Assembly: GCF_021458635.1 (NCBI RefSeq)
Contig: NZ_JAIRDQ010000009.1
Location: 241,053-305,052, forward strand
Direction of reading: 5' to 3'
Source of the DNA: Bradyrhizobium monzae
GTDB lineage: Bacteria; Pseudomonadota; Alphaproteobacteria; Rhizobiales; Xanthobacteraceae
DNA: 64,000 nucleotides
The position numbers and the translations under genes were made by a program. The notes under the pieces are model-generated. The model did not search any database. It was not told the origin of the DNA and was given only the letters and a program-made list of their open reading frames with translations. Shown piece after piece: positions 26,981 to 35,432 of this stretch (within the stretch, counting starts at the first letter, position 1; each line of letters begins with the position of its first letter).

Positions 26981-28339
26981 CTAGTTGGCTGCCTTGGGCT
27001 TGTCGGCTGCCGCCTTGTCGGTGGTGCCCGGCGTCGGCGCCGCAGAGGCGCTGTTCTTGATGCCGTGGAGCAAATCGTCGGCGAGCTTGAGCGCCTTGTC
27101 GTCCTTGGCATCCGGCGGAACATAGGACTGCGAGCCGGTCTTCTCGTCGCCATCGTTCTTGAGATGGCCCCGCAGCGAAGCCTCGCCCTTGGTGTCGGTA
27201 CGCGACTTCAGCTCGTCCGGCACGTCCTGCAGCACTTCGATGTCGGGCACGATACCCTTGGCCTGGATCGACTTGCCCGACGGCGTGTAGTAGCGCGCCG
27301 TGGTCAGGCGCAGCGCGCCGTTGCCCGAGCCGAGCGGGATGATGGTCTGCACCGAGCCCTTGCCGAACGAGCGCGTGCCGACGATGGTCGCGCGCTTGTG
27401 GTCCTGCAGCGCGCCGGCGACGATTTCCGACGCCGAAGCCGAACCGCCGTTGACGAGCACGATGACCGGCTTGCCCTTGGTAAGGTCGCCGGCATGCGCG
27501 GTGCGGCGCTGGGTTTCCTCGGCGTTGCGGCCGCGGGTCGACACGATCTCGCCCTTTTCCAGGAACGAGTCGGAGACGGTGACGGCTTCCTCGAGCAGGC
27601 CGCCCGGATTGTTGCGGAGGTCGATGACGTAGCCCTTAAGCTTGTCGCCGATCTGGGTCGAGAGGTTGGCAACCTCCTTCTTCAGACCTTCGGTGGTCTG
27701 CTCGTTGAAGGTGGTGATGCGGATATAGGCGATGTCGTCGGCCTCGACGCGCGCGCGCACCGAACGGACGCGGATGTTGTCGCGCACCAGCGTGACGTCG
27801 ATCGGATTGTCCTGGCCCTTGCGGATGATCTTGAGCTTGATCTTGGTGTTGACGGGGCCGCGCATCTTCTCGACCGCCTGGTTCAGGGTCAGGCCCTGTA
27901 CCGCTTCATCGTCGAGATTGGTGATGATGTCGTTGGCCATGACGCCGGCACGCGAGGCGGGCGTATCGTCGATCGGCGAGACCACCTTGATCAGGCCGTC
28001 TTCCATGGTGACCTCGATGCCGAGACCGCCGAACTCGCCGCGGGTCTGCACCTGCATGTCGCGGAAGCTCTTGGCGTCCATGTAGCTCGAGTGCGGATCG
28101 AGGCCCGTGAGCATGCCGCTGATGGCGGATTCGATCAGCTTGGTATCGTCGGGCTTCTCGACATAGTCGGAGCGCACGCGCTCGAAGACGTCGCCGAACA
28201 GATTGAGCTGCCGATAGGTGTCGGCGGTCGCGGCTCGCGCGCTGGAGCCCATGAACACTGCGCGCGGCTGGGTCACGAACAGCGTCAGCGCCGCACCGGT
28301 GGCCGCGCTGAGGAGGATAACTGAAGTCTTGCGCATCAT
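26981..28339 (-). CDS. ctpA: Carboxyl-terminal processing protease, S41 family
   Basis: 452-residue periplasmic serine protease. An N-terminal signal or anchor is at about 4-25. A PDZ domain lies around residues 98-185 (GEFGGLGIEV, VVSPIDDTPASRAGV), and the S41 catalytic domain follows with NGGSASASEIVAGAL and GTRSFGKGSVQ. The nucleophile is probably Ser302 and the base Lys327, 25 residues apart as in Tsp and D1 protease. The C-terminus is Ala/Lys-rich. Its ATG overlaps the envC stop (ATGA), so the two are translationally coupled. Likely substrates are envelope proteins, by analogy with other CtpA. Confidence 0.94.
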   Translation of the reverse strand: MMRKTSVILLSAATGAALTLFVTQPRAVFMGSSARAATADTYRQLNLFGDVFERVRSDYVEKPDDTKLIESAISGMLTGLDPHSSYMDAKSFRDMQVQTRGEFGGLGIEVTMEDGLIKVVSPIDDTPASRAGVMANDIITNLDDEAVQGLTLNQAVEKMRGPVNTKIKLKIIRKGQDNPIDVTLVRDNIRVRSVRARVEADDIAYIRITTFNEQTTEGLKKEVANLSTQIGDKLKGYVIDLRNNPGGLLEEAVTVSDSFLEKGEIVSTRGRNAEETQRRTAHAGDLTKGKPVIVLVNGGSASASEIVAGALQDHKRATIVGTRSFGKGSVQTIIPLGSGNGALRLTTARYYTPSGKSIQAKGIVPDIEVLQDVPDELKSRTDTKGEASLRGHLKNDGDEKTGSQSYVPPDAKDDKALKLADDLLHGIKNSASAAPTPGTTDKAAADKPKAAN

Positions 28340-29691
28340 CCGCGAACCTTCTCGCCTTCATTTGCGGCCCACCATGGGCCTGGATCGATTGGAGTGCCGT
28401 CTTTGCGGAACTCGACATACAACACAGGTTGACTCGCGTTGGTGGCGAGAATGGAGGCGACTTGAGAGGTCGACCCCATGGTCGCGACCGGCTCCCCCGT
28501 GAGCACAAACTGTCCGATGTTTACCGAAATGCGCTCCATCCCGGCGATCAGGACATGATACCCGCCCCCGGCATTGAGGATCAAGAGTTGTCCATAGCTG
28601 CGGAACGGGCCGGCATAGACCACCCAGCCGTCGCACGGCGTTGTGACCTGCGAACCGGGCTTGGTTGCCAGCGAAATGCCCTTCTGGACCCCGCCGACTC
28701 CGTCGGAACCGCCAAAGTCCCTGATCTTGTTACCGTTAACCGGCAACGGCAGGATCCCCTTGGCTGAGGCGAACAGGATGGCCGGGGTGGTCCGGGAGCG
28801 GTCCTTGAACGTGGCCGGGCCGGGCTTGGCGCTGGCTGCCGCGTTCGCCGCGGCCTTGGCCTCGGCCTGCTTTGCGGCCTCGGCCGCCTTCTCAGCCGCC
28901 CTGGCCGCGCTTTGCAGGTCCTGCTCCATCTTGGCGATCAGCCCCTGGAGATCGCCGACCTGCTTTGACAGCGTGATGGCGCGCGAATTCTCGGCGTCTA
29001 GGTCCTTTTCACGCGAGGACTGCTGGCGCTGCCGTTCGTCGACCAAGGCGGTGAGCCGGGTCTGGTCGTTGCGGATCTTGTCGCGGTCGGAGGCGAGCTG
29101 GTCGCGCTCGGCGGCGATGGTCTTGCGCAGGGCCACGAGCTCGCCGAGCTCGCCCGCGATCTTTTCCGCGCGACCGCGGAGTTCAGGCACAACCGCGCCG
29201 AGCAGCATCGCTGTGCGCAGCGACTGCAGCGCATCTTCTGGCCGCACCAGCAGCGCAGGCGGGGTGCGTCGTCCGGCGCGCTGCAGGGCCGCCAGCACCT
29301 CGATGATGTCGGCGCGGCGCGAATCCAGCGAGGCGCGCGCCTGCTGCTCGCGGCCGTTCAGCGTCTTCAGCCGCGCTTCGGCCTCGTCGATCTTGGTCTC
29401 GACGGTGCGGACATTGGCGGCGGTGTCGATCAATTGCTGATTGAGCTGGGTGCGGTCCTGGCCGAGCGAGGAGATCTCGGCCTTCAACTTGGCCTGCGCT
29501 TCCTCCGCGCTCTTCTTGCTCGCGCGCGCGGCTTCCAGCTCTTGCTCGCGCTGCTTGATGGCGTCGGGCGAGATGGCCGCGGTCTGTGGCGCCGGTGCCG
29601 CCGTCTGAGCTTGCGCGAGGCTTTCGTCGGCGAAGAGGCTTGCGCCGGCGCAGCTCGCAATCAGCAGCAAATTGAGGATCGGCGCTCGCAT
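28336..29691 (-). CDS. EnvC/LdpF-type murein hydrolase activator (M23-like, degenerate)
   Basis: 451 residues. A signal peptide (about 1-25, cleavage near SLA) is followed by a long coiled coil (about 45-285, rich in Ala, Lys, Glu and Gln) and a C-terminal LytM/M23 domain (about 325-435). The zinc ligands of an active M23 enzyme are missing: the usual H-x3-D is QKGIS, and the H-x-H motif is replaced by LYVEF. EnvC and the Caulobacter LdpF protein are non-catalytic activators of amidases, which fits. It overlaps ctpA by 4 bases. The partner amidase is not in the window. Confidence 0.9.
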   Translation of the reverse strand: MRAPILNLLLIASCAGASLFADESLAQAQTAAPAPQTAAISPDAIKQREQELEAARASKKSAEEAQAKLKAEISSLGQDRTQLNQQLIDTAANVRTVETKIDEAEARLKTLNGREQQARASLDSRRADIIEVLAALQRAGRRTPPALLVRPEDALQSLRTAMLLGAVVPELRGRAEKIAGELGELVALRKTIAAERDQLASDRDKIRNDQTRLTALVDERQRQQSSREKDLDAENSRAITLSKQVGDLQGLIAKMEQDLQSAARAAEKAAEAAKQAEAKAAANAAASAKPGPATFKDRSRTTPAILFASAKGILPLPVNGNKIRDFGGSDGVGGVQKGISLATKPGSQVTTPCDGWVVYAGPFRSYGQLLILNAGGGYHVLIAGMERISVNIGQFVLTGEPVATMGSTSQVASILATNASQPVLYVEFRKDGTPIDPGPWWAANEGEKVRG

Positions 29692-29722
29692 CTTGTCGGC
29701 AAGGTGCTCGTTGTGGCGCGAA

Positions 29723-30205
29723 TCACGCGCGATGATAGGGATGGCCGGCCAGAATGGTGGCGGCCCGATACAGCTGCTCCAGAAGCATGACGCGAACCAT
29801 TTGATGCGGCCAGGTCGCAGAGCCGAACGCGATCGCGAGCTTGGCCTTACGGCGCAATTCGGGCGAAAGTCCGTCCGCCCCTCCGATCACGAAGACAGTA
29901 TGACCGGCGCCCTCGTCGCGCCAGCGCCCGAGATTCCGTGCGAATACGGTGGAATCGAGATTTTGCCCGCGCTCGTCCATCGCCACCAGGATCGATTTTT
30001 CGGGAATATGCGCCGAGATCGCCGCGGCCTCCTCGGTCATTCGCGTCGCGGTGTCGCGCGCGCGGCTTTCGGGGATTTCGTGGATGGTGAGCTCGCGGAA
30101 TCCGAGCTTGCGGCCGGCCTCGTCGAACCGCTCGAAATAGCGGTCGGCAAGCTCCCGTTCGGGGCCCTGCTTCAGCCGGCCCACGGCAATGACAGCAACA
30201 CGCAT
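29723..30205 (-). CDS. rlmH: 23S rRNA (pseudouridine-1915 N3)-methyltransferase RlmH
   Basis: 160-residue SPOUT-fold methyltransferase modifying helix 69 of 23S rRNA. It starts MRVAVIAVGRLKQGPERELADRYFERF and has the knot region FVIGGADGLSPE with the C-terminal LPHQMVRVMLLEQLYRA-like signature (read here as WPHQMVRVMLLEQLYRAATIL). Length is standard. It lies downstream of rsfS and nadD on the same strand, a common arrangement. Confidence 0.96.
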   Translation of the reverse strand: MRVAVIAVGRLKQGPERELADRYFERFDEAGRKLGFRELTIHEIPESRARDTATRMTEEAAAISAHIPEKSILVAMDERGQNLDSTVFARNLGRWRDEGAGHTVFVIGGADGLSPELRRKAKLAIAFGSATWPHQMVRVMLLEQLYRAATILAGHPYHRA

Positions 30206-30308
30206 GAGGTTTTAGGGTCGCGTTTCCAGACCGCGCGCATTCCGCGCGCGCACGACGCTAGCATGCGCGTCGGCCGATTCGAAATCGGCCAGCCCTCCAA
30301 GATCGCGT

Positions 30309-30746
30309 TTAGATCGCCTTCGCCGCCCCTGGGCCCTGCGTGTACAATCTCTCGAGATTGTAGAACTCACGGACCTCGGGTCTGAACACGTGCACGATCA
30401 CATCGCCGGAATCGATCAGCACCCAGTCGCAATTGGGCAAGCCCTCGACGTGGATGTTCTTGATGCCGTTTTCCTTGAGGCTCTTGCTGACGTTCTCCGC
30501 GATCGCGCCAACATGCCGGTTCACCCGGCCGGTGGTGACGATCATGTAGTCGGAGTATGCCGATTTGCCGCGAAGGTCGATGGTGACCGTCTCTTCCGCC
30601 TTCATGTCCTCGAGGCGGGAGAGGATCAGGCTCAGCGTCTTGTCGGCGTCGGGTTGCGCCTTCAAGGCCGCAGCTTTGGTCGATGTTTTACGCGCCGGTT
30701 TCGTAGCCTTGGGTAAAACAGACTTCGTTGAAGCTGACTTGGACAA
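30309..30746 (-). CDS. rsfS: Ribosomal silencing factor RsfS
   Basis: 145-residue protein that binds uL14 and blocks subunit joining during nutrient stress. The conserved core begins near residue 35 (LSLILSRLEDMKAEETVTIDLRGKSAYSDYMIV) and includes NCDWVLIDSGDVIVHVFRPEVREFYNLERL. The first 30 residues are Lys/Ala/Ser-rich and not part of the fold; a shorter start is possible. It sits between nadD and rlmH, a typical neighbourhood. Confidence 0.94.
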   Translation of the reverse strand: MSKSASTKSVLPKATKPARKTSTKAAALKAQPDADKTLSLILSRLEDMKAEETVTIDLRGKSAYSDYMIVTTGRVNRHVGAIAENVSKSLKENGIKNIHVEGLPNCDWVLIDSGDVIVHVFRPEVREFYNLERLYTQGPGAAKAI

Positions 30747-30878
30747 TACAGACGTGGCCAGGGACCATTCCTTTCACTGTATCGCGAGGGCCGAATCCAC
30801 CCCTCACGGGTTACACTACATCATGTGGGGTTAAGGGTTTCAATATGCCAGAGAGCCTCTCAAACGGCACATTCTGTC

Positions 30879-31523
30879 TCACTTCGTACCTTTCCAGCTC
30901 CCGTCCGGGTTCCGTAACCGGGTCGAGGAGAGGTTGAGCTTCAATCCGGTCAGAAAGACCCAGGCCGGCGCCGGCTGATCCGCTAGTAATGCTGCCTTAT
31001 TCTCGGGCAGGCGATAGCGCGCAAGCGCCTGGGCAGCGGGCGAGGCTAGGGCGCGAAAACTCTGCGGCGGGCGATCGATGACCGCCATCGGCACATGGTC
31101 GGCGATGCGCCGCCAGTGCTGCCAACGATGGAATTGAGCGAGGTTGTCGGCGCCCATAATCCAGACAAAGCGCAAGCCACTGAGACGGCGGCGCAAGGTG
31201 TTGATCGTGTCGATAGTATAGCGGGTACGAATGACGGATTCGAGACAGCTCACCTCGATCCGGGAATCGTTGGCGACGTCGCGCGCCGCCTGCATGCGCT
31301 CGCCGAGCTCATGCAGATTGCCGTTCTCCTTCAGCGGATTGCCCGGCGTCACCAGCCACCACACGCGATCGAGCTGAAGGCGTTTCAGTGCGAATTGGCT
31401 GATCGCGCGATGGGCCTGGTGCGGTGGATTGAACGAGCCGCCGAGCAGGCCGATCCGCATGCCTTCGGTGTAGGGCGGGATTGCCTGCGCGAAGAAACGT
31501 GGCGCGACGAAATTGTTACTCAA
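30879..31523 (-). CDS. nadD: Nicotinate-nucleotide adenylyltransferase
   Basis: 214-residue enzyme that adenylates nicotinate mononucleotide in NAD synthesis. The nucleotidyltransferase motif GGSFNPPHQAHR is at about residues 28-39, WWLVTPGNPLK is the substrate region, and the C-terminal LNLSSTRLR motif matches the ISSTxIR signature. The ATG at 31523 gives an N-terminal extension of about 21 residues before MRIGLLGGSF, so that second methionine (31460) is an alternative start. It follows proA by 23 bases. Confidence 0.94.
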   Translation of the reverse strand: MSNNFVAPRFFAQAIPPYTEGMRIGLLGGSFNPPHQAHRAISQFALKRLQLDRVWWLVTPGNPLKENGNLHELGERMQAARDVANDSRIEVSCLESVIRTRYTIDTINTLRRRLSGLRFVWIMGADNLAQFHRWQHWRRIADHVPMAVIDRPPQSFRALASPAAQALARYRLPENKAALLADQPAPAWVFLTGLKLNLSSTRLRNPDGSWKGTK

Positions 31524-31546
31524 TGCCCCGCGCCTCGCGCCATGCC

Positions 31547-32842
31547 TTACGGCCGCGTCTGCCCTGTGCCGTGAACGCGATATTTGAAGCTGGTCAGCTG
31601 CTCGGCACCAACCGGACCGCGAGCATGGAAGCGGCCGGTGGCGATGCCGATCTCGGCGCCGAAGCCGAACTCGCCGCCATCGGCGAACTGCGTCGAGGCG
31701 TTGTGCAGCACGATCGCGGAATCGACCTCGCTGAGGAATTTCTTCGCTACAGCATCGTTCTCGCTCACGATCGCGTCGGTGTGATGCGATCCGTGGTCAT
31801 GGATGTGCGCGATCGCGCCGTCGACGCCATCGACCACCTTCGCCGCAATGATCGCGTCGAGATATTCGGTGTCCCAATCGTCTTCGCTGGCAGACTTTAC
31901 GCGCGAATCGGTCTTCTGCACGACGTCGTCACCGCGCACCTCACAGCCGGCCTCGATCAACATCTCGACCAGCGGCTTCAGGGTCTTCCCAGCCGCTGCG
32001 CGATCGATCAGCAGCGTTTCGGCCGCGCCGCAGACGCCGGTGCGGCGCATCTTGGCATTGAGCACGATCGACTTCGCCATGGCGAGATCGGCACTGCCAT
32101 CGATGTAAACGTGATTGACGCCTTCGAGATGCGCAAACACGGGCACGCGCGCTTCCTGCTCGACGCGCGCGACGAGGCTCTTGCCGCCGCGCGGCACGAT
32201 CACGTCGACCGCGCCGTTGAGGCCCGACAGCATCATGCCGACCGCCGCGCGGTCGCGCGTCGGCACCAGCGTGATCGCGGCTTCGGGCAATCCGGCTTCG
32301 CGCAGGCCTTGCACCAGGCACTCATGGATCGCGCGGCAGGAGCGGAAACTGTCGGAGCCGCCGCGCAGGATCACGGCATTGCCGGACTTCAAACAGAGCA
32401 CGCCGGCATCCGCCGCGACATTGGGCCTGCTCTCAAAAATCACGCCGACGACGCCGAGCGGCACACGCACGCGCTCGATGGTCATGCCGTTCGGCCGCCG
32501 CCAGCTCTCGGTGACGATGCCGACGGGATCGGCGATGCCGCGCACGACGGCGATGCCTTCGGCCATGCCTTCGACACGCGCCGGCGTCAGCGTCAGGCGG
32601 TCGATGAAGGAGGAGGTGGCATTGCCGGACGCGCGCGCCTCTGCGACGTCCTCGGCATTGGCGGCGAGGATCGTTGCAACATTGCTGCGGATCGCCCGCT
32701 CCATGGCCTCCAGCGCCCGGTTCTTCTGCTCCGGCGGGGCCAGCGCCAGCACGCGCGCGGCGGCGCGCGCACGGGTGGCGAGATCGGACATCAGCGCCTG
32801 AAGATCGGCATTGCCGTCAACGGCTTTGAGGGGGGCGGCCAT
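31547..32842 (-). CDS. proA: Glutamate-5-semialdehyde dehydrogenase
   Basis: 431-residue NADPH-dependent reductase of gamma-glutamyl phosphate, the second step of proline synthesis. It has the aldehyde-dehydrogenase fold with VPLGVVGVIFESRPNVA, the Cys nucleophile in RRTGVCGAAETLL (about residue 260) and C-terminal GRFHARGPVGAEQLTSFKY. Length fits. It lies downstream of proB on the same strand with a 134-base gap. Confidence 0.97.
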   Translation of the reverse strand: MAAPLKAVDGNADLQALMSDLATRARAAARVLALAPPEQKNRALEAMERAIRSNVATILAANAEDVAEARASGNATSSFIDRLTLTPARVEGMAEGIAVVRGIADPVGIVTESWRRPNGMTIERVRVPLGVVGVIFESRPNVAADAGVLCLKSGNAVILRGGSDSFRSCRAIHECLVQGLREAGLPEAAITLVPTRDRAAVGMMLSGLNGAVDVIVPRGGKSLVARVEQEARVPVFAHLEGVNHVYIDGSADLAMAKSIVLNAKMRRTGVCGAAETLLIDRAAAGKTLKPLVEMLIEAGCEVRGDDVVQKTDSRVKSASEDDWDTEYLDAIIAAKVVDGVDGAIAHIHDHGSHHTDAIVSENDAVAKKFLSEVDSAIVLHNASTQFADGGEFGFGAEIGIATGRFHARGPVGAEQLTSFKYRVHGTGQTRP

Positions 32843-32976
32843 GGAAGTCGAACCTTCTGCTAAGGCAGTGTCCTAGCACGGAAATCCTGCGTCTGCGAAG
32901 GGCGGGGCGGGTATGGCAGGTCTCCTGGCGGCGGGCGGGCTAGGTCAGTGGCCTAGCAAAAGGGCCGCGACGGGCC

Positions 32977-34098
32977 TTACCCGCCCACCACCAGATCGTC
33001 ACGGTGGATCATCTCCGAGCGGCCACTGATGCCGAGGATCGTCATTACGTCCGGGGAGGAGCGGCCCTTGATCCGCTCGGCGACCTCGGCGTCATAGGCG
33101 ATCAGGCCGCGGCCGACCTCGCTGGTGTCGGGGCCGCGGACAATCACGGCGTCGCCTCGGGCGAACTGGCCCTCCACCTTGATCACGCCGGCCGGCAGCA
33201 GGCTGGCGCCGGCACGCAGCGCCGTCACGGCGCCGGCGTCGATGGTCAGCGTGCCCTTCGGCTCCAGCGTGCCCGCGATCCAGCGTTTTCGCGAGGTGAT
33301 GGGATTCGCCGGCGTCAGGAACCAGGTGCAGCGGCCGCCATTGGCGATCGCGTGCAGGGGATGTTCGATCTTGCCGGACGCGATCAGCATATGCGTGCCG
33401 CCGGTGGTGGCGATCTTTGCCGCCTCGACCTTGGTGCGCATGCCGCCGCGCGACAGCTCGGACTCGGCGTCGCCCGCCACCGCCTCGATCTCGGAGGAGA
33501 TGCTTTCGACGACAGGAATGAGCTTGGCGTTCGGATTGTTCTTCGGCGGCGCGTCGTAAAGTCCGTCGATGTCGGACAGCAGCACCAGCAGATCGGCGCT
33601 CGCCATGGTGGCGACACGTGCGGCGAGGCGGTCATTGTCGCCGTAGCGAATCTCGTTGGTCGCGACCGTGTCGTTCTCGTTGATCACGGGGATCGCGCGC
33701 CATTCCAGCAGCTTGCCGATGGTGGAGCGGGCATTGAGATAGCGGCGGCGCTCCTCGGTGTCCTGGAGCGTCACCAAAATCTGGCCGGCGCCGATGCCGT
33801 GCGCGCCGAGCACCTCGGACCAGATCCGGGCGAGTTCGATCTGGCCGACGGCGGCGGCAGCCTGGCTCTCCTCCAGCTTCAGCGGCCCGCGCGGCAGCTT
33901 AAGCCGGCTGCGGCCGAGCGCGATCGAGCCTGAGGAGACCACGAGGACGTCGCGGCCCTCGCGATGCAGCTTGGCCATGTCGTCGGCGAGCGCGGCCAGC
34001 CACGACGCCCGCACCTCGCCTCTGTCGGAATCGACCAGCAGTGCGGAGCCGACCTTGACGACGATGCGGCGGAATTGACTGAGTTCGGGGCTGGCCAT
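32977..34098 (-). CDS. proB: Glutamate 5-kinase
   Basis: 373-residue kinase for the first step of proline synthesis. An amino-acid-kinase domain (RRIVVKVGSALLV, then VVSSGSIALG, VINENDTVATNEIRYGDND and LLSDIDGLYDA) is followed by a C-terminal PUA domain from about residue 280 (GTLTIDAGAVTALRAGASLLPAGV). The ATG at 34098 is chosen because the ORF upstream of it is unlike the family. In related genomes obgE is normally next to proB; here a sulfatase-type gene and a Bug gene lie between them. Confidence 0.96.
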   Translation of the reverse strand: MASPELSQFRRIVVKVGSALLVDSDRGEVRASWLAALADDMAKLHREGRDVLVVSSGSIALGRSRLKLPRGPLKLEESQAAAAVGQIELARIWSEVLGAHGIGAGQILVTLQDTEERRRYLNARSTIGKLLEWRAIPVINENDTVATNEIRYGDNDRLAARVATMASADLLVLLSDIDGLYDAPPKNNPNAKLIPVVESISSEIEAVAGDAESELSRGGMRTKVEAAKIATTGGTHMLIASGKIEHPLHAIANGGRCTWFLTPANPITSRKRWIAGTLEPKGTLTIDAGAVTALRAGASLLPAGVIKVEGQFARGDAVIVRGPDTSEVGRGLIAYDAEVAERIKGRSSPDVMTILGISGRSEMIHRDDLVVGG

Positions 34099-34297
34099 GT
34101 GCGTATGTGTTGGCGCGTGTGACGAATCGCTCTGGAAATGGCGGACCGGAGAGCGGCGCCGGTTAAGGCCTGCTTTTGCAGCAGGACGATGGCCGGCGCA
34201 AGGCGGGCGGGATGGTAAATGGCGAAGGTCGGTCTTGTCTTGCACGCCAGCCCGGTTCTAATGCCGCCAACCAATAACGGGCTGGAAGAGGAAACGA

Positions 34298-35263
34298 ATG
34301 GATCGCCGTAAATTCATGGCCGGATGTCTCGGCTTGCCGCTGCTGGCGCAGATGGGTGAGGTGCATGCGCAGGCCGGGCTGACGAAAGTCATCTTCCCGT
34401 TCGCGGCGGGGGCCGGCGGCGACACGCTGTGCCGGCTGATCGCGCAGGAAATGGCGCCGGTGCTGCAACGGACCATCGTGGTCGAGAACCGCACCGGCGG
34501 TGACGGCCTGATCGGCATCAAATCCGTGAAGGGTGCAAGCCCCGACGGCGGCATGGTGCTGGTGACGACGGGGCCGACCATGTACCTGCTGCCGATGGTG
34601 GAGACGACGCCAAGCTTCGATACCGCGAAGGATTTCATGCCGGTGTCGCTGCTGGCGCGGTTCGAATTCGCCGTCGTGGTCGGCCCGGAGATCGATGCCT
34701 CCGATCTCAAGGGATTCGTGGCATGGCTGAGAGCACATCCGGACAAGGCCTCGTTCGGGGTGCCGAGCAACGGCACCATTCCGCACTTCACGGGCTCCAA
34801 GCTCGAGAAGGATCTTGGCATTCCCCTGACCCGCGTGCCCTATCGCGGCAGCGCGCCGATCCTCAACGACATCATCGGCGGCCATATCTCGTTCGGCATC
34901 GTGACACTGGCGGATGCACTGCCGCAGCATCGCGCCAAAGGCGTGAAGATCATTGCGGTGTCGAGCGCGGAGCGTTCGCCGTTCGCAGCCGACGTTCCGA
35001 CGCTGAAGGAGAGCGGCATCGATCTCGTTGCGGACGCCTGGTACGGCATGTGGCTGCCCGCCGGCAGTCCGCCGGAATTCGCCAGCAAGCTCGGTGCGGC
35101 CGCAAGAGCCGCGCTCGCCAAGCCCGAGGTGAAGGAGAAGCTGACGGCGATCGGACTGATCCCGGTCGGCAGCAGCGCGGATGGACTGAGCAAGGAGCTC
35201 GCTGCAAATACGGCGTTCTGGCAACCGATCGTGAAGGCGACGGGGTATAAGATCGAGAATTGA
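34298..35263 (+). CDS. Bug/TctC-type solute-binding protein
   Basis: 321-residue periplasmic binding protein of the tripartite tricarboxylate transporter (TctC/Bug) family. It has a Tat-like start (MDRRKFMAGCLGLPLL) with cleavage around AHA/Q at residue 25, then FPFAAGAGGDTLCRLIAQEM, VVENRTGGDGLIG and VPYRGSAPILNDIIGGHI, which carry the two-domain ligand cleft. No TctA or TctB membrane genes are nearby, a common situation for Bug proteins. It is divergent from proB and on the strand opposite its sulfatase-type neighbour. The ligand is probably a carboxylate; this is inferred from the family. Confidence 0.9.
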   Translation: MDRRKFMAGCLGLPLLAQMGEVHAQAGLTKVIFPFAAGAGGDTLCRLIAQEMAPVLQRTIVVENRTGGDGLIGIKSVKGASPDGGMVLVTTGPTMYLLPMVETTPSFDTAKDFMPVSLLARFEFAVVVGPEIDASDLKGFVAWLRAHPDKASFGVPSNGTIPHFTGSKLEKDLGIPLTRVPYRGSAPILNDIIGGHISFGIVTLADALPQHRAKGVKIIAVSSAERSPFAADVPTLKESGIDLVADAWYGMWLPAGSPPEFASKLGAAARAALAKPEVKEKLTAIGLIPVGSSADGLSKELAANTAFWQPIVKATGYKIEN

Positions 35264-35274
35264 GTCTCTCCTCC

Positions 35275-35394
35275 CGTCATTGCGAGGAGCTCGCGACAAA
35301 ATTGCGAAGCAATTTTGCGCTGATGCGACGAAGCAATCCAGCGTTTCTCCGCAGACGGATTCTGGATTGCTTCGCTGCGCTCACAACAATGACG
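35275..35394. repeat. Bradyrhizobium-type palindromic element, copy C, with a nested hairpin insertion
   Basis: Outer ends CGTCATTGCGAG and CAATGACG and the inner arms GAAGCAATCCAG / CTGGATTGCTTC are as in the other copies. It is about 34 bases longer, because an extra perfect 9-bp hairpin (CAAAATTGC 35297-35305, GCAATTTTG 35309-35317) is inserted in its left arm. It lies just after the Bug stop codon. Confidence 0.8.
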
Positions 35395-35432
35395 GCGTGG
35401 ATGGACTTTCGATTGTCTCGACGAAGCGCGAC

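Noticed and set aside
26633..28324. 563-codon plus-strand frame over ctpA
   Set aside because: Antisense shadow of ctpA; the catalytic motifs are all on the minus strand.
31481..32863. 460-codon plus-strand frame over proA
   Set aside because: Antisense shadow; proA motifs are unambiguous.
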